Source of the DNA: Planctomycetota bacterium
GTDB taxonomy: Bacteria; Planctomycetota; UBA1135; JACQFD01
Direction of reading: 5' to 3'
NCBI GenBank assembly: GCA_016792805.1
Contig: JAEUHX010000087.1
Coordinates: forward strand, 140,955-204,954
Length of the DNA stretch: 64,000 nucleotides
Position numbers and translations under genes: made by a program. Shown piece by piece: positions 53,950-62,340 of the stretch. The notes below the pieces were generated by a model. It was given only the letters and a program-made list of their open reading frames with translations, made no database searches and was not told the DNA's origin. How positions within the stretch are numbered: position 1 is the stretch's first letter; every line of letters starts with the position of its first letter.

Positions 53950-55245
53950 CTAGACAATTCCAGCCGACTCGGAGCGCGTCTGCGGCCGCTCCGTCGACTT
54001 TAAGATTCGGTACTTGCTCGCGCGATAGGTTGCCACCGGATCGATCGCACCGCCGCGCCGCATGCGCGCCATCGTGAGAATCGGCGTAACGTCCGTCTGA
54101 TAGGCGCGCTTCAGCTCCGCGTGCGCCATGAGCGCGTCATTCTTGGATTGATACTCTTCGAGCTTGCGTGAGCTCACGAGCCACGCCTGCGCAAACGCGC
54201 GCTGCACCTCGATCGCGCTCGTCATCAGCGACTCGATCGGATCGGTTACGTTGTGCGACTGGTCGAGCATGTACGCCGCCTCGAACATCGGATTGCGGCG
54301 CGCCTCGCTCACGAGCTCGTGAAAGATCAAGAAAAGCCGGAACGGCTGGATCGCGCCCGCGTCGAGATCGTCGTCGCCGTATTTGCTGTCATTGAAATGG
54401 AATCCGCCGAGCTTGCCGAATTGCAGCAGCCGCGACACGATCATTTCAATATTGGTATTCGGGGCGTGGTGCCCGAGATCGACGAGGCACGAGCACTTCG
54501 GGCCGAGCTGCGATGCGCACCAATAGCTCGTCCCCCAATCGTTGTTCACGGTCGAGTAGAACGCCGGCTCGTAGAGCTTGTGCTCAAGATACATCTTCCA
54601 GCCCTCGGGCAGCCCGCCGTAGATCGCCTGCAGGCTCTCGAGGTAGCGCGCCAGCGCGTCGCGGAAGCTCACTTGTCCGGGGAAATTGCCGCCGTCGCCC
54701 ACCCACACGGTGATCGACGTAGAGCCGAGCGCGCGCCCGACTTCGATCGTATGTAAATTATGTTCGATCGCCTGCTCGCGCACGGCGCGATCCACGTGAG
54801 TGAGGCTGCCGAATTTGTAGCTATGCGCCTGCCCTTCTTGGTCTTGGAATGTGTTGGAATTCACGGCGTCGAAGCGCAACCCGAGCGCCGCCGCGTGCTC
54901 GCGCAGCGCCGCCGCGTCCTCCGGCTCATCCCACGGGATGTGTAAGGAGACCGCCGGCGCGCAGCGCACGAGCGACTGCACCGTCGCGGCGTCGTCGAGT
55001 TTCTCGAACACGTTGCGCGGCTCGCCCGGCCCCGGAAAGCGCGCGAAACGCGTGCCGCCCGTGCCGACGCCCCACGACGGCACCGCGATCTCGAGCTCCA
55101 TCACTTCGCGCGTCACCGCCTCGATGTCGATCCCGCGCCGCTCGAGCTGCCGCGCGAGGTACGAGTAATCTTCATCGAGGGCCGGCTTCAGGCGCTGGTT
55201 GCGCCGATCAATGAATTCGTCAGGGATGCGAAACGGCGGTGTCAT
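53950..55245 (-). CDS. L-rhamnose isomerase (RhaI type)
   Basis: 431-residue TIM barrel of the Pseudomonas/Bacillus RhaI type rather than E. coli RhaA. Metal-site blocks: MYLEHKLYEP (Glu), LVDLGHHAPNTN (Asp/His) and FHFNDSKYGDDDLD (His, Asp). It converts rhamnose to rhamnulose for rhaB. ATG 55245; the frame is open further upstream without homology. Confidence 0.93.
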   Translation of the reverse strand: MTPPFRIPDEFIDRRNQRLKPALDEDYSYLARQLERRGIDIEAVTREVMELEIAVPSWGVGTGGTRFARFPGPGEPRNVFEKLDDAATVQSLVRCAPAVSLHIPWDEPEDAAALREHAAALGLRFDAVNSNTFQDQEGQAHSYKFGSLTHVDRAVREQAIEHNLHTIEVGRALGSTSITVWVGDGGNFPGQVSFRDALARYLESLQAIYGGLPEGWKMYLEHKLYEPAFYSTVNNDWGTSYWCASQLGPKCSCLVDLGHHAPNTNIEMIVSRLLQFGKLGGFHFNDSKYGDDDLDAGAIQPFRLFLIFHELVSEARRNPMFEAAYMLDQSHNVTDPIESLMTSAIEVQRAFAQAWLVSSRKLEEYQSKNDALMAHAELKRAYQTDVTPILTMARMRRGGAIDPVATYRASKYRILKSTERPQTRSESAGIV

Positions 55246-55342
55246 GGGACCAGTGTCGCCGCAGCATCGGGACGGATAAAGCCGCGGGGCGCCCCCTTTT
55301 CGTCGCCGCCGCCGGGGGCGGGTTGACGCGAGACCTCGCTCG

Positions 55343-55738
55343 CTACGGCGACGCGAAGCCCGGAGACGCCAACAACGCGCCATCGAATGTAAGGCACGAC
55401 GTACAACCAGCTTCGATCGCATGGCCCAAGATCACGTAGTCGGCGAAGTCGCCCCTGGTTTGGACATACCCGTCGAGGGCTTCTCGCAGCGCGGCTCGAT
55501 TGCGGTACTGAAGGTGTCGCGCATCGAGCAGGCTGGTGAGAGTGCGCGCAACCTCCTCGGAGGGAATCTTGTAGCTCGTCTCGAGAACCCAAACGACCTC
55601 GCAGAGGACGACGTCCGAGACGAAAAGCGGCTCGCCGGACTTTGCCGCGCGCTGAATTACGGCAGCAGCTCGCTTGGTTTGCTCCACATCATCTGCAACC
55701 AGGAAGCGAACAAGCACATTGGTATCGACACCAATCAC
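55343..55738 (-). CDS. PIN-domain toxin (VapC family)
   Basis: 131 residues. Acidic PIN residues: Asp5 in VDTNVLVRF, Glu in VLCEVVWVL, and Asp97 and Asp in FADYVILGHA/LTFDGALL. A ribonuclease toxin whose start overlaps the antitoxin stop by four bases. Confidence 0.93.
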   Translation of the reverse strand: MIGVDTNVLVRFLVADDVEQTKRAAAVIQRAAKSGEPLFVSDVVLCEVVWVLETSYKIPSEEVARTLTSLLDARHLQYRNRAALREALDGYVQTRGDFADYVILGHAIEAGCTSCLTFDGALLASPGFASP

Positions 55739-55974
55739 GCTCGACCGCCTCGCTTTCGAATGTCTCGATTCATCTGCTCGATCGTGACACCTAGCCGCCG
55801 AGGCTTCACGGTGCCCTGAAGGGCAAGCAGGTCAACACTCTCGGCTTCGACGACGATGCTCCCGTCGGCCTTCTGACGAAAGTTCACTCGATCACCGGGG
55901 CGGAGATGAAGCCGGTCTCGGATCTCTTTAGGTAAGGTGATCTGTCCCTTGGCGGTGAGTGTGGTGGAGGTCAT
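55735..55974 (-). CDS. AbrB/SpoVT-type antitoxin
   Basis: 79 residues. The swapped-hairpin DNA-binding domain is TTLTAKGQITLPKEIRDRL, then LRPGDRVNF. The C-terminal part (VTIEQMNRDIRKRGGR) would bind the toxin. Normally represses its own promoter. First gene of the pair. Confidence 0.93.
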   Translation of the reverse strand: MTSTTLTAKGQITLPKEIRDRLHLRPGDRVNFRQKADGSIVVEAESVDLLALQGTVKPRRLGVTIEQMNRDIRKRGGRA

Positions 55975-56207
55975 GTTTCAGGACTTTTCGTCGATTTCCT
56001 TACGCTCAAGAATACTCCTTACCAGGTGGGCCTGGCAAGGCGCGGCAGATCGCGGCGGAAAAGGACCTAGCTATGGCGGCCTCGAACCCTCGAGCCAATT
56101 GACTTCAATCGCACCTAGGACTCACCTAACCATAAACCGGCAAGAGTCTTACGTTCACCGCTTGGGCCTCTCCCTGGGCCCCCACGGAAAGCTAGACTAC
56201 GCACCCG

Positions 56208-59200
56208 ATGGCTGAGCCACGCCCTTACACCGTCTTCTTGTCCTCGACCTACCGCGACCAACGCGACCGGCGGGAGAAGCTCTTCAAGGTGATCCTCGAC
56301 GCGGGGCTTCACCCGCTCGGAATGGAGCAGTTCAAGGGCATCGATCAGCTGCCGCTCGACGAGAGCCTCGAGCACGCGCGGAAATGTGATCTTTACCTCG
56401 GTGTCGTCGCATGGCGCTACGGATTCGTTTCTAAGGAGCATGGGAAGAGCTTCACAGAGCTCGAGTATCTGGAGGCATTCAAGATCGAGGGAAAGACCCG
56501 CCTCGTTTTTGTTGTGGACGACGACGTTCCTCGTAGCCGCATGGAGGAAGACACAGATACCGACAACCTCGATCGACACGCGCTCCAGAGGCTTCTCGAT
56601 GGGTTCAAAGCGCGCTTGCGGGCTGACGCCATGGGAGTTCGTCCCTTTGAAAAAGATGAAGACCTCCTTTCGAAAGTGGGCATCGCCCTTTCCAAGTGGG
56701 CCGAGAAACAGCGAGCGCGAGATGCGCAGGCCGGGCGTGCCGTGGTTGCAGCATCACCGCACCATTCCTCCTCCCCGCAGCTTGCACCTTCGGAGAGCCT
56801 TCTCCCCAACTACCTTGCCGCCGCGCGAGATCAATTTTCCCGGATCGAGCTCATCGGGTTTCCCGCACGCGGGAGCGACGGCAAGGTGCGCCGAGCGCAT
56901 CTCAAGCTTTCCGATCTGTACGTTTCGCTGCGCGCGCGCTGGACGCACCGCGCGAGCTTCGACAAGCGCGAAGCCCTCGACAAAGCGCGCGAGGCCGAGC
57001 GCTCCGACGAGAATCTTACTCTTCTCACAGCGCTGCACGAGTCGATCCGCCAGGGACACCGCGGACTTGTGATCGTGGGCGACCCCGGCGCCGGCAAGAC
57101 CACACATCTGCGCCGCCTAGCACTCTGGTGCGCTTCGGGCGAGACGGCGGTTCTCCATCTCCCCGACGGCACGATCCCGCTCTTTCTGCCGCTGCGCTTC
57201 CTCGAGAGCCCCGACCTCGCAGCCCCCGAGCGCGACGCGCGCTCGCTCCTACCATTCCTCGCACGCGAGGTGGGCAAGCTCGTCCCCGGCGCCACGGCGG
57301 CCGAAGTCGAGCGGCTTCTCACCACAAATCCGACGCTCCTTCTTTTCGACGGCCTCGACGAAGTGCCGAGCGCCGCGCGCGCCCGGATCGCGCGAGCCAT
57401 CGAGAAGCTGATCCAACAGTTCACAAAAGCCCGTTCCGTCGTGAGCTGCCGGATCTTCGGCTACGCCGACCCGTCGGTGCGCCTCGATGGTGCCTTCCTC
57501 GACGTCGAAGTGGCGCCGCTGCGCGAGGAGCAATCTCACCAATTCGTCCGCGATTGGTTTCGCCAAGTGGAGCTGCTCTCGGGCGACGCCGACGCGCCCG
57601 CGCGCGCCGACCAGCTCGCGAGCGGCCTCGTTGAGCGCTTGAAGCAGCCCGACATCCGCGCGACGCGCGTCGCGGGGCTCGCCGCCAATCCCCTCACGCT
57701 CACGCTGCTCTGCCTCATCTATCGCGACCGCCAAGGGCGCCTCCCCAAAGAGCGCGTCACCCTCTACGACGCGCTTCTGGAGCTGCTCGTCGAGACGTGG
57801 CGGAGCCCCAAGGGCGCACAATTCACGATCACAAAAGATCAGGCGTGCGGGCTGCTCCAGCCGATTGCACTTTTCCTTCATGGCGAGAAGGGACGCACGC
57901 ATGCATCGCTCGAGGAGCTGGAGAAGCTCCTGCGCCCCGCCCTCGACAGCCACCCGGTGCGCGACCTGCGCAAGCTGAGCCCGCGCGGCTTCCTCGAGAC
58001 CATCCGCGACGAGAGCGGCGTCCTCACCGGCTTCGGCGCTGACCGCTTTGGATTCATTCACTTGGGATTGCAAGAATTCCTCGCTGCCATTGAGCTTCGA
58101 AGGATCATTACTCAAGAGCTGATCTCAAAAAGCACTGATGCAACACTACAGAAACTTGCGGTCGATGCCCACGATTCTTGGTGGCAGGAGGTGCTCCTTC
58201 TCTTTCTTGGGCTCGACGACGCACGCTCACCGGCGCTCTTTTCGCGAACGATTCGAGTTTTATTGAACCTGCCCAAGTTCGATGCGCAGCTCCTCCGCCT
58301 CTGCCTCGAAGACGCTTCCATGCCAAGCGAGGAGCCGTACGTCGCTGTGGTCCATGAAGCGGCAACATCCAACGAAGTCGATTTGTTCTCCGATCCCGAA
58401 CGTGATCGTTGCGCTATCGCCTTCGAAGCTCTGAGTCGCCTCGGCAAGCTCGATGCACTTCGCAACCATCCTGCCCTGGCTGCCGCGTTCGCTCGGCGCC
58501 CCGAAGCGACCAAGTCTGCGCAGCCAACGCCCGCGGAACCTCGGGAGCCGAAGCCGAATCCTCCGACGCTTCAGATTTTCACAAAAGGCGATCTTCACAT
58601 CGAGGCGATCTGGATTCCTGCGGGAGAGTTCCTGATGGGTTCGCCGGATGGCGAGCCCGGACGAGATAGCGACGAAGGTCCTGTCCATCGTGTGCACATC
58701 ACAAAACCGTTCTACCTCGGGAAGTTCACCGTCACCAACGAGCAATACCATCACTTCCTCGCGGCAAATCCCAGCGTGAGGCAGCCCGACTACTGGACTC
58801 GCCGCGAATTCAACCAACCCAACCAGCCAGTCGTCGGCATCTCTTGGGAGGAGGCGGTCGAATTCTGCCGCTGGTTCGGCCACGGAGCGCAGCTCCCAAC
58901 CGAAGCGCAATGGGAGTACGCCTGCCGCAGCGGCATGACGACTCCCTACAGCTTCGAGAGCGGACCCGAGCAGCTCGGTGAATACGCCTGGTTCTGGCGC
59001 AACTCGGGCGGCGCGCCCCACCCCGTAGGCACCAAGAAACCCAACCCGTTTGGCCTCCACGACATGCACGGAAACGTTTCGGAGTGGTGCGCTGACTGGA
59101 AGGGCCGGTATACCTCGGAGCCCCAGCGCGACCCAGGGGGCCCGGCGACAGGCGCCGGCCGCGTCTGCCGCGGCGGCTCCTTCGCAAACGGCGCCGTCGG

Positions 59201-59294
59201 GTGTCGTTCCGCGTTCCGGAGCAGGGGGCGGACGTCGTTCCGCAGGAATGACCTCGGCTTCCGCGTCTGCTTCCCGCTCCCCGCAACTCGGTGA
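56208..59294 (+). CDS. DUF4062-NACHT NTPase-FGE-sulfatase domain protein
   Basis: 1028 residues in three parts. DUF4062 is at about 6-115 (VFLSSTYRDQRDRREKLFKV, CDLYLGVVAWRYGF). A NACHT-type STAND NTPase follows, with Walker A GDPGAGKTT (291-299) and Walker B LLLFDGLDEV (~377-386). A helical arm leads to an FGE-sulfatase/C-type-lectin-like domain from ~800 (IPAGEFLMGSPDG, PTEAQWEYACRSG, GNVSEWCADW, RVCRGGSFANG). The order sensor or effector, switch, then ligand-binding end fits bacterial NLR-like defence proteins. No membrane segment. It is convergent with the RT-like operon and next to the VapBC pair. Confidence 0.9.
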   Translation: MAEPRPYTVFLSSTYRDQRDRREKLFKVILDAGLHPLGMEQFKGIDQLPLDESLEHARKCDLYLGVVAWRYGFVSKEHGKSFTELEYLEAFKIEGKTRLVFVVDDDVPRSRMEEDTDTDNLDRHALQRLLDGFKARLRADAMGVRPFEKDEDLLSKVGIALSKWAEKQRARDAQAGRAVVAASPHHSSSPQLAPSESLLPNYLAAARDQFSRIELIGFPARGSDGKVRRAHLKLSDLYVSLRARWTHRASFDKREALDKAREAERSDENLTLLTALHESIRQGHRGLVIVGDPGAGKTTHLRRLALWCASGETAVLHLPDGTIPLFLPLRFLESPDLAAPERDARSLLPFLAREVGKLVPGATAAEVERLLTTNPTLLLFDGLDEVPSAARARIARAIEKLIQQFTKARSVVSCRIFGYADPSVRLDGAFLDVEVAPLREEQSHQFVRDWFRQVELLSGDADAPARADQLASGLVERLKQPDIRATRVAGLAANPLTLTLLCLIYRDRQGRLPKERVTLYDALLELLVETWRSPKGAQFTITKDQACGLLQPIALFLHGEKGRTHASLEELEKLLRPALDSHPVRDLRKLSPRGFLETIRDESGVLTGFGADRFGFIHLGLQEFLAAIELRRIITQELISKSTDATLQKLAVDAHDSWWQEVLLLFLGLDDARSPALFSRTIRVLLNLPKFDAQLLRLCLEDASMPSEEPYVAVVHEAATSNEVDLFSDPERDRCAIAFEALSRLGKLDALRNHPALAAAFARRPEATKSAQPTPAEPREPKPNPPTLQIFTKGDLHIEAIWIPAGEFLMGSPDGEPGRDSDEGPVHRVHITKPFYLGKFTVTNEQYHHFLAANPSVRQPDYWTRREFNQPNQPVVGISWEEAVEFCRWFGHGAQLPTEAQWEYACRSGMTTPYSFESGPEQLGEYAWFWRNSGGAPHPVGTKKPNPFGLHDMHGNVSEWCADWKGRYTSEPQRDPGGPATGAGRVCRGGSFANGAVGCRSAFRSRGRTSFRRNDLGFRVCFPLPATR

Positions 59295-59403
59295 AGGCCA
59301 TCGATCTTCGATCATTGAGATGTGTGCTTCCGCGGCAGCCCCCTGAAAACTCCGCCGCCTCCGGCGAGATCCGCCGGTCCGCGGCTTCCTCTTCCAGATC
59401 GCA

Positions 59404-59958
59404 TCAAGGCCAAAGCACGGCGCTCGCGTCTGACGCGACCCTGCACTTGAGATTGGGGAGCGCAGGCTCTCTTGCGTGGCACTGCCTGCGCGTCTCAGCC
59501 CGGAGCCCCGCGAGCGCGCGCCGAAAGGGGGCGATGCCCTCGCGGGTGACCTGCGCGCCGAGCGCATCGAGATGCCCGCGGCACGAGCGGATTCGCGCCT
59601 GGGGCGACTTCAACCGAAGACCTCGCTCCTCGGAGAGCCAGCGCGCAGTCAGCTCGCGCCAGCTCCGCAAGTCAGCTCGCCGATCACTGAAGAGATAGAG
59701 ATCGTCCACATATCGAAGAGAGGTGGCTTGATCCACTGCCACGAGCACGAGATCGCACTCTCGGAGGGCGGTCTCCACAGAATGCCAAATCCCCTCCGCG
59801 CGCACTCCGAGCTCGATCCAAGGAAACACATAGCGCCCACGCTTCGCGATGCGATCCCTTGTCGATAGGAGATTCGCAATCTCAAAATCTCTCACCACAA
59901 ATACCCCAAGCGGCTTCTTCGAGGCCGCAACGGACTCGGTCGGTTCGCTCTCGCTCAC
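59404..59958 (-). CDS. small protein with reverse-transcriptase-like palm motif
   Basis: 184 residues. Residues 81-90 read LRYVDDLYLF, the YxDD catalytic box of reverse transcriptases. WLSEERGLRLKSPQARI and GHLDALGAQVTREGI follow where RTs have 'gL.L...Kt.i' and 'FLG..v'. A degenerate motif-B-like stretch precedes it (57-76, ending in VAVDQ). A possible motif-A Asp lies at 24 (VVRDFEIANLL), but fingers and most of the palm are missing and the Lys after SP is Gln. It could be a remnant, or a diverged small RT-like protein. Start GTG 59958. Last gene of a three-gene operon. Confidence 0.55.
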   Translation of the reverse strand: MSESEPTESVAASKKPLGVFVVRDFEIANLLSTRDRIAKRGRYVFPWIELGVRAEGIWHSVETALRECDLVLVAVDQATSLRYVDDLYLFSDRRADLRSWRELTARWLSEERGLRLKSPQARIRSCRGHLDALGAQVTREGIAPFRRALAGLRAETRRQCHAREPALPNLKCRVASDASAVLWP

Positions 59959-60057
59959 AATTCCTCGGACACTTCTTGAGGTGGTATCTCAGGCAGCGCG
60001 GGTGCGCTGGGTGCAGCGTGGAGAGCTCTTCCGCCGTGCGCAACCCCGGCCAGCGGA

Positions 60058-60639
60058 TCACCCGAGGCGTTCGCCGGGCTCTGCCAACAGCGCGGGATCG
60101 ACTTCGATCCGGGTCTCGGTCACTTCTCGGTAGAACGTGTCGCGCCCCGCTGCCGCGAGACGCCGCGCGGCGACACGCCACTCTGCTTCGGTGGCGGGTC
60201 TGCGCTCGGGGTAGATCCAGCGCGCGCCCTCGCGAAGAAGCCGCACGTTGTCATGGGTGAGCGCCTCGCGCCCCGGCGCGGTCTGTACGATCATCGTACG
60301 CCCGGGCTCCAGATAGCCGAGCGCCCCTTCATACAGAAGCACGCGGAATTCACCACTCATCCGATGAGCAATCTCCCGCTGATCGGGGAGCGTCTCGATC
60401 AGCGCCAAGCCACTTCCGGCGCCAAGAGCGCTCCAGAGCGAATCGACCAAGAGCTTGCGCTCGCCCTCCCCAATGACCTCATCTGCAGGAAACGTCCACT
60501 GCTGCGTTCGAACGAAGACGGCCATCCCGTCCTCCCGCGGGTCGTGACTCACAGAAAGCAACCGCGCACCGAGGCGAAGGTCGTAGCGCGAAGCGGTACC
60601 ACCGAGGGCCACCCGTTTACAAGTGATCTCTTGATTCAC
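60058..60639 (-). CDS. hypothetical protein, middle gene of the SWIM operon
   Basis: 193 residues, not firmly recognised. The N-terminal half (RLLSVSHDPREDGMAVFV, then a WTFPADEVIGEGERKLLVD stretch) vaguely recalls the Imm74 immunity-protein pattern of a strand followed by 'W..P....I....R..I'. The C-terminal half is helical and charged. It starts 18 bases after the SWIM gene and is followed by the RT-like gene after 99 bases. Confidence 0.6.
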   Translation of the reverse strand: MNQEITCKRVALGGTASRYDLRLGARLLSVSHDPREDGMAVFVRTQQWTFPADEVIGEGERKLLVDSLWSALGAGSGLALIETLPDQREIAHRMSGEFRVLLYEGALGYLEPGRTMIVQTAPGREALTHDNVRLLREGARWIYPERRPATEAEWRVAARRLAAAGRDTFYREVTETRIEVDPALLAEPGERLG

Positions 60640-60657
60640 CGAGCCTCCGCTTGGGTC

Positions 60658-62316
60658 TCAAGGAAGTCCGCTTGCGGAGACTTCACTTCCTCCCGTGGAA
60701 CGGTCTCGCAAGACTTGTGTACGGTTGGCCAACCGCTCGCGAACCAGAGCCTCCACAATCTCCGCCTCCAGCTCGCGGGAGAGGCGCGCGGCGAGATGCG
60801 CGAAGCGGCGGAAGTGGATGGCGGCAGCGTGCGCGGAATCGGCGGTACCGAGCGCGGCGGCGCTTGGGATGTATAGCTTCCACAATTCGAACGCGCGCTC
60901 GGGGAGCGGCTCGGCGAGATCCGCGGCGATCTCGAGGGCGAGTAGCGGATCGCAAGCGTGACCCATGGCCCGCTCGGCGGCTTCCTCGAAACGTCGCTCG
61001 GAGAGCAGCGCCCGCAAGTGATCCTCGATGCGGCCCCCCACGCGCAGTCGCTCAAGGCACTCCTCGCGAGCCTTCGGCCACAGCGGCTCCGACCTCATCG
61101 CATCCCGCAAACGAACAAATAGATCAAAGCTCGGCCGATGCTGGAACCGAGTGAGGTCCACACGCCACGGCGCGCCGCGCCTCTCTCCCGCCGCGGCTCT
61201 TGCTGGCGCCATGTTTACAGCCACCCCGAGCGCACACTCCTGCGCGCGGCGATTCCAGTGGTCCGCCCGCTCCGAGAACCCAAGCCGTCGGCAGGTCTGC
61301 GCGATCTTCTGCATGCGCACGACGGCGAATGCATCGCGAACCATTACGTCGTAGAGCTGCTCTCGATGGGCGTCGGTCTCTGCGATCCTCTCGAGGAATT
61401 GTTCCAATACATCCCTGGCAGCCAAATCGGCTGGGAGCCGCTCAGCACCGACGCTCACCAAATTCCGGCAGCGTGTCGCCGATTGCTCGCGAAGCTGAGC
61501 CCAAATTCTCGTTCCGAACTCCTGCTCCCGGCTCGAGGCTAGATCCCACAGATCCACGAAGCCGCGGCTCTGCGATTGTAAGAAAACTGCATTGATCGCG
61601 ATGTCGCAGGGCTCCGGCAAGTCGGCCTCGAGATCTTGGACGCTTGATGCCAAGGCTCCCCGCATGATGCCCCATGCGAAGCTCTCCGTGCCGCGAGCGT
61701 AGCGATCGAGAAAGCTCACTGTTTCGCGAAGCGCCTCAAGCGCTACCGGTGATGGCACAGCCAACGCGATGGGTGGGAGCTTCGAGACAACTCTGCGAAG
61801 CAGGCCATCAAGAATTTGTTGAAACTCACGAACGCCCTTTGACTGCCGCAAGCCACGGTCGGTCGCAGCCAAGTCCTCGCGCAAGCCGCGCAAGGCCTCC
61901 TCCGTCGGAAGGCCGTCGATCGCCGCCCGCTGAAGTGCAGTGAACGAATCTTCCCTCATAAGTGACACGGGCTCCGCGAGAGCCTCCACCTGCGGACACT
62001 CCGGGTGCTGAGCAAGCCGGCGCGCCTTCAGGATCTGAAGCCACTTTAGGGCTACAGCGATCGCGTGAGAGCACGCCTGTCCAGACCGAGACTCGTGGAG
62101 AGAGCACTCATATCGAAGCTTTGTGCGCCGTGTTATAAATGAAACTTGAGCTAGCGCCGTCGTCTGCCCCACGACTCGACCGACGACCTCCTCTGACGTC
62201 CACCGCTCTACCGCCACGCGACGCTCCGAAACGAGCTGCTGGCCAGCTTCGAAGGCCCCTGATCGCGCCTCGCGCCGAAGACGCGCGCGCGTGAGCGCGC
62301 TGTGAATCGTCAGCAT
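60658..62316 (-). CDS. SWIM zinc-finger-like protein
   Basis: 552 residues. Residues 67-90 (RYECSLHESRSGQACSHAIA) match a SWIM finger C-x-C-x(n)-C-x-H at Cys71, Cys82 and His84, but the second Cys is Leu73. The remainder is long and helical, with no other motif; it resembles the helical bodies of bacterial SWIM proteins. Begins an operon with the 193- and 184-residue proteins. Placed between rhaI and the rhamnose aldolase gene. Confidence 0.7.
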   Translation of the reverse strand: MLTIHSALTRARLRREARSGAFEAGQQLVSERRVAVERWTSEEVVGRVVGQTTALAQVSFITRRTKLRYECSLHESRSGQACSHAIAVALKWLQILKARRLAQHPECPQVEALAEPVSLMREDSFTALQRAAIDGLPTEEALRGLREDLAATDRGLRQSKGVREFQQILDGLLRRVVSKLPPIALAVPSPVALEALRETVSFLDRYARGTESFAWGIMRGALASSVQDLEADLPEPCDIAINAVFLQSQSRGFVDLWDLASSREQEFGTRIWAQLREQSATRCRNLVSVGAERLPADLAARDVLEQFLERIAETDAHREQLYDVMVRDAFAVVRMQKIAQTCRRLGFSERADHWNRRAQECALGVAVNMAPARAAAGERRGAPWRVDLTRFQHRPSFDLFVRLRDAMRSEPLWPKAREECLERLRVGGRIEDHLRALLSERRFEEAAERAMGHACDPLLALEIAADLAEPLPERAFELWKLYIPSAAALGTADSAHAAAIHFRRFAHLAARLSRELEAEIVEALVRERLANRTQVLRDRSTGGSEVSASGLP

Positions 62317-62340
62317 GGGGGGCAGCTAGCGGGGAAGGGC

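Noticed and set aside
59300..59403. Template repeat for a diversity-generating retroelement after the FGE-domain gene
   Set aside because: I compared the 3' end of the gene with the following sequence by eye and saw no near-copy.
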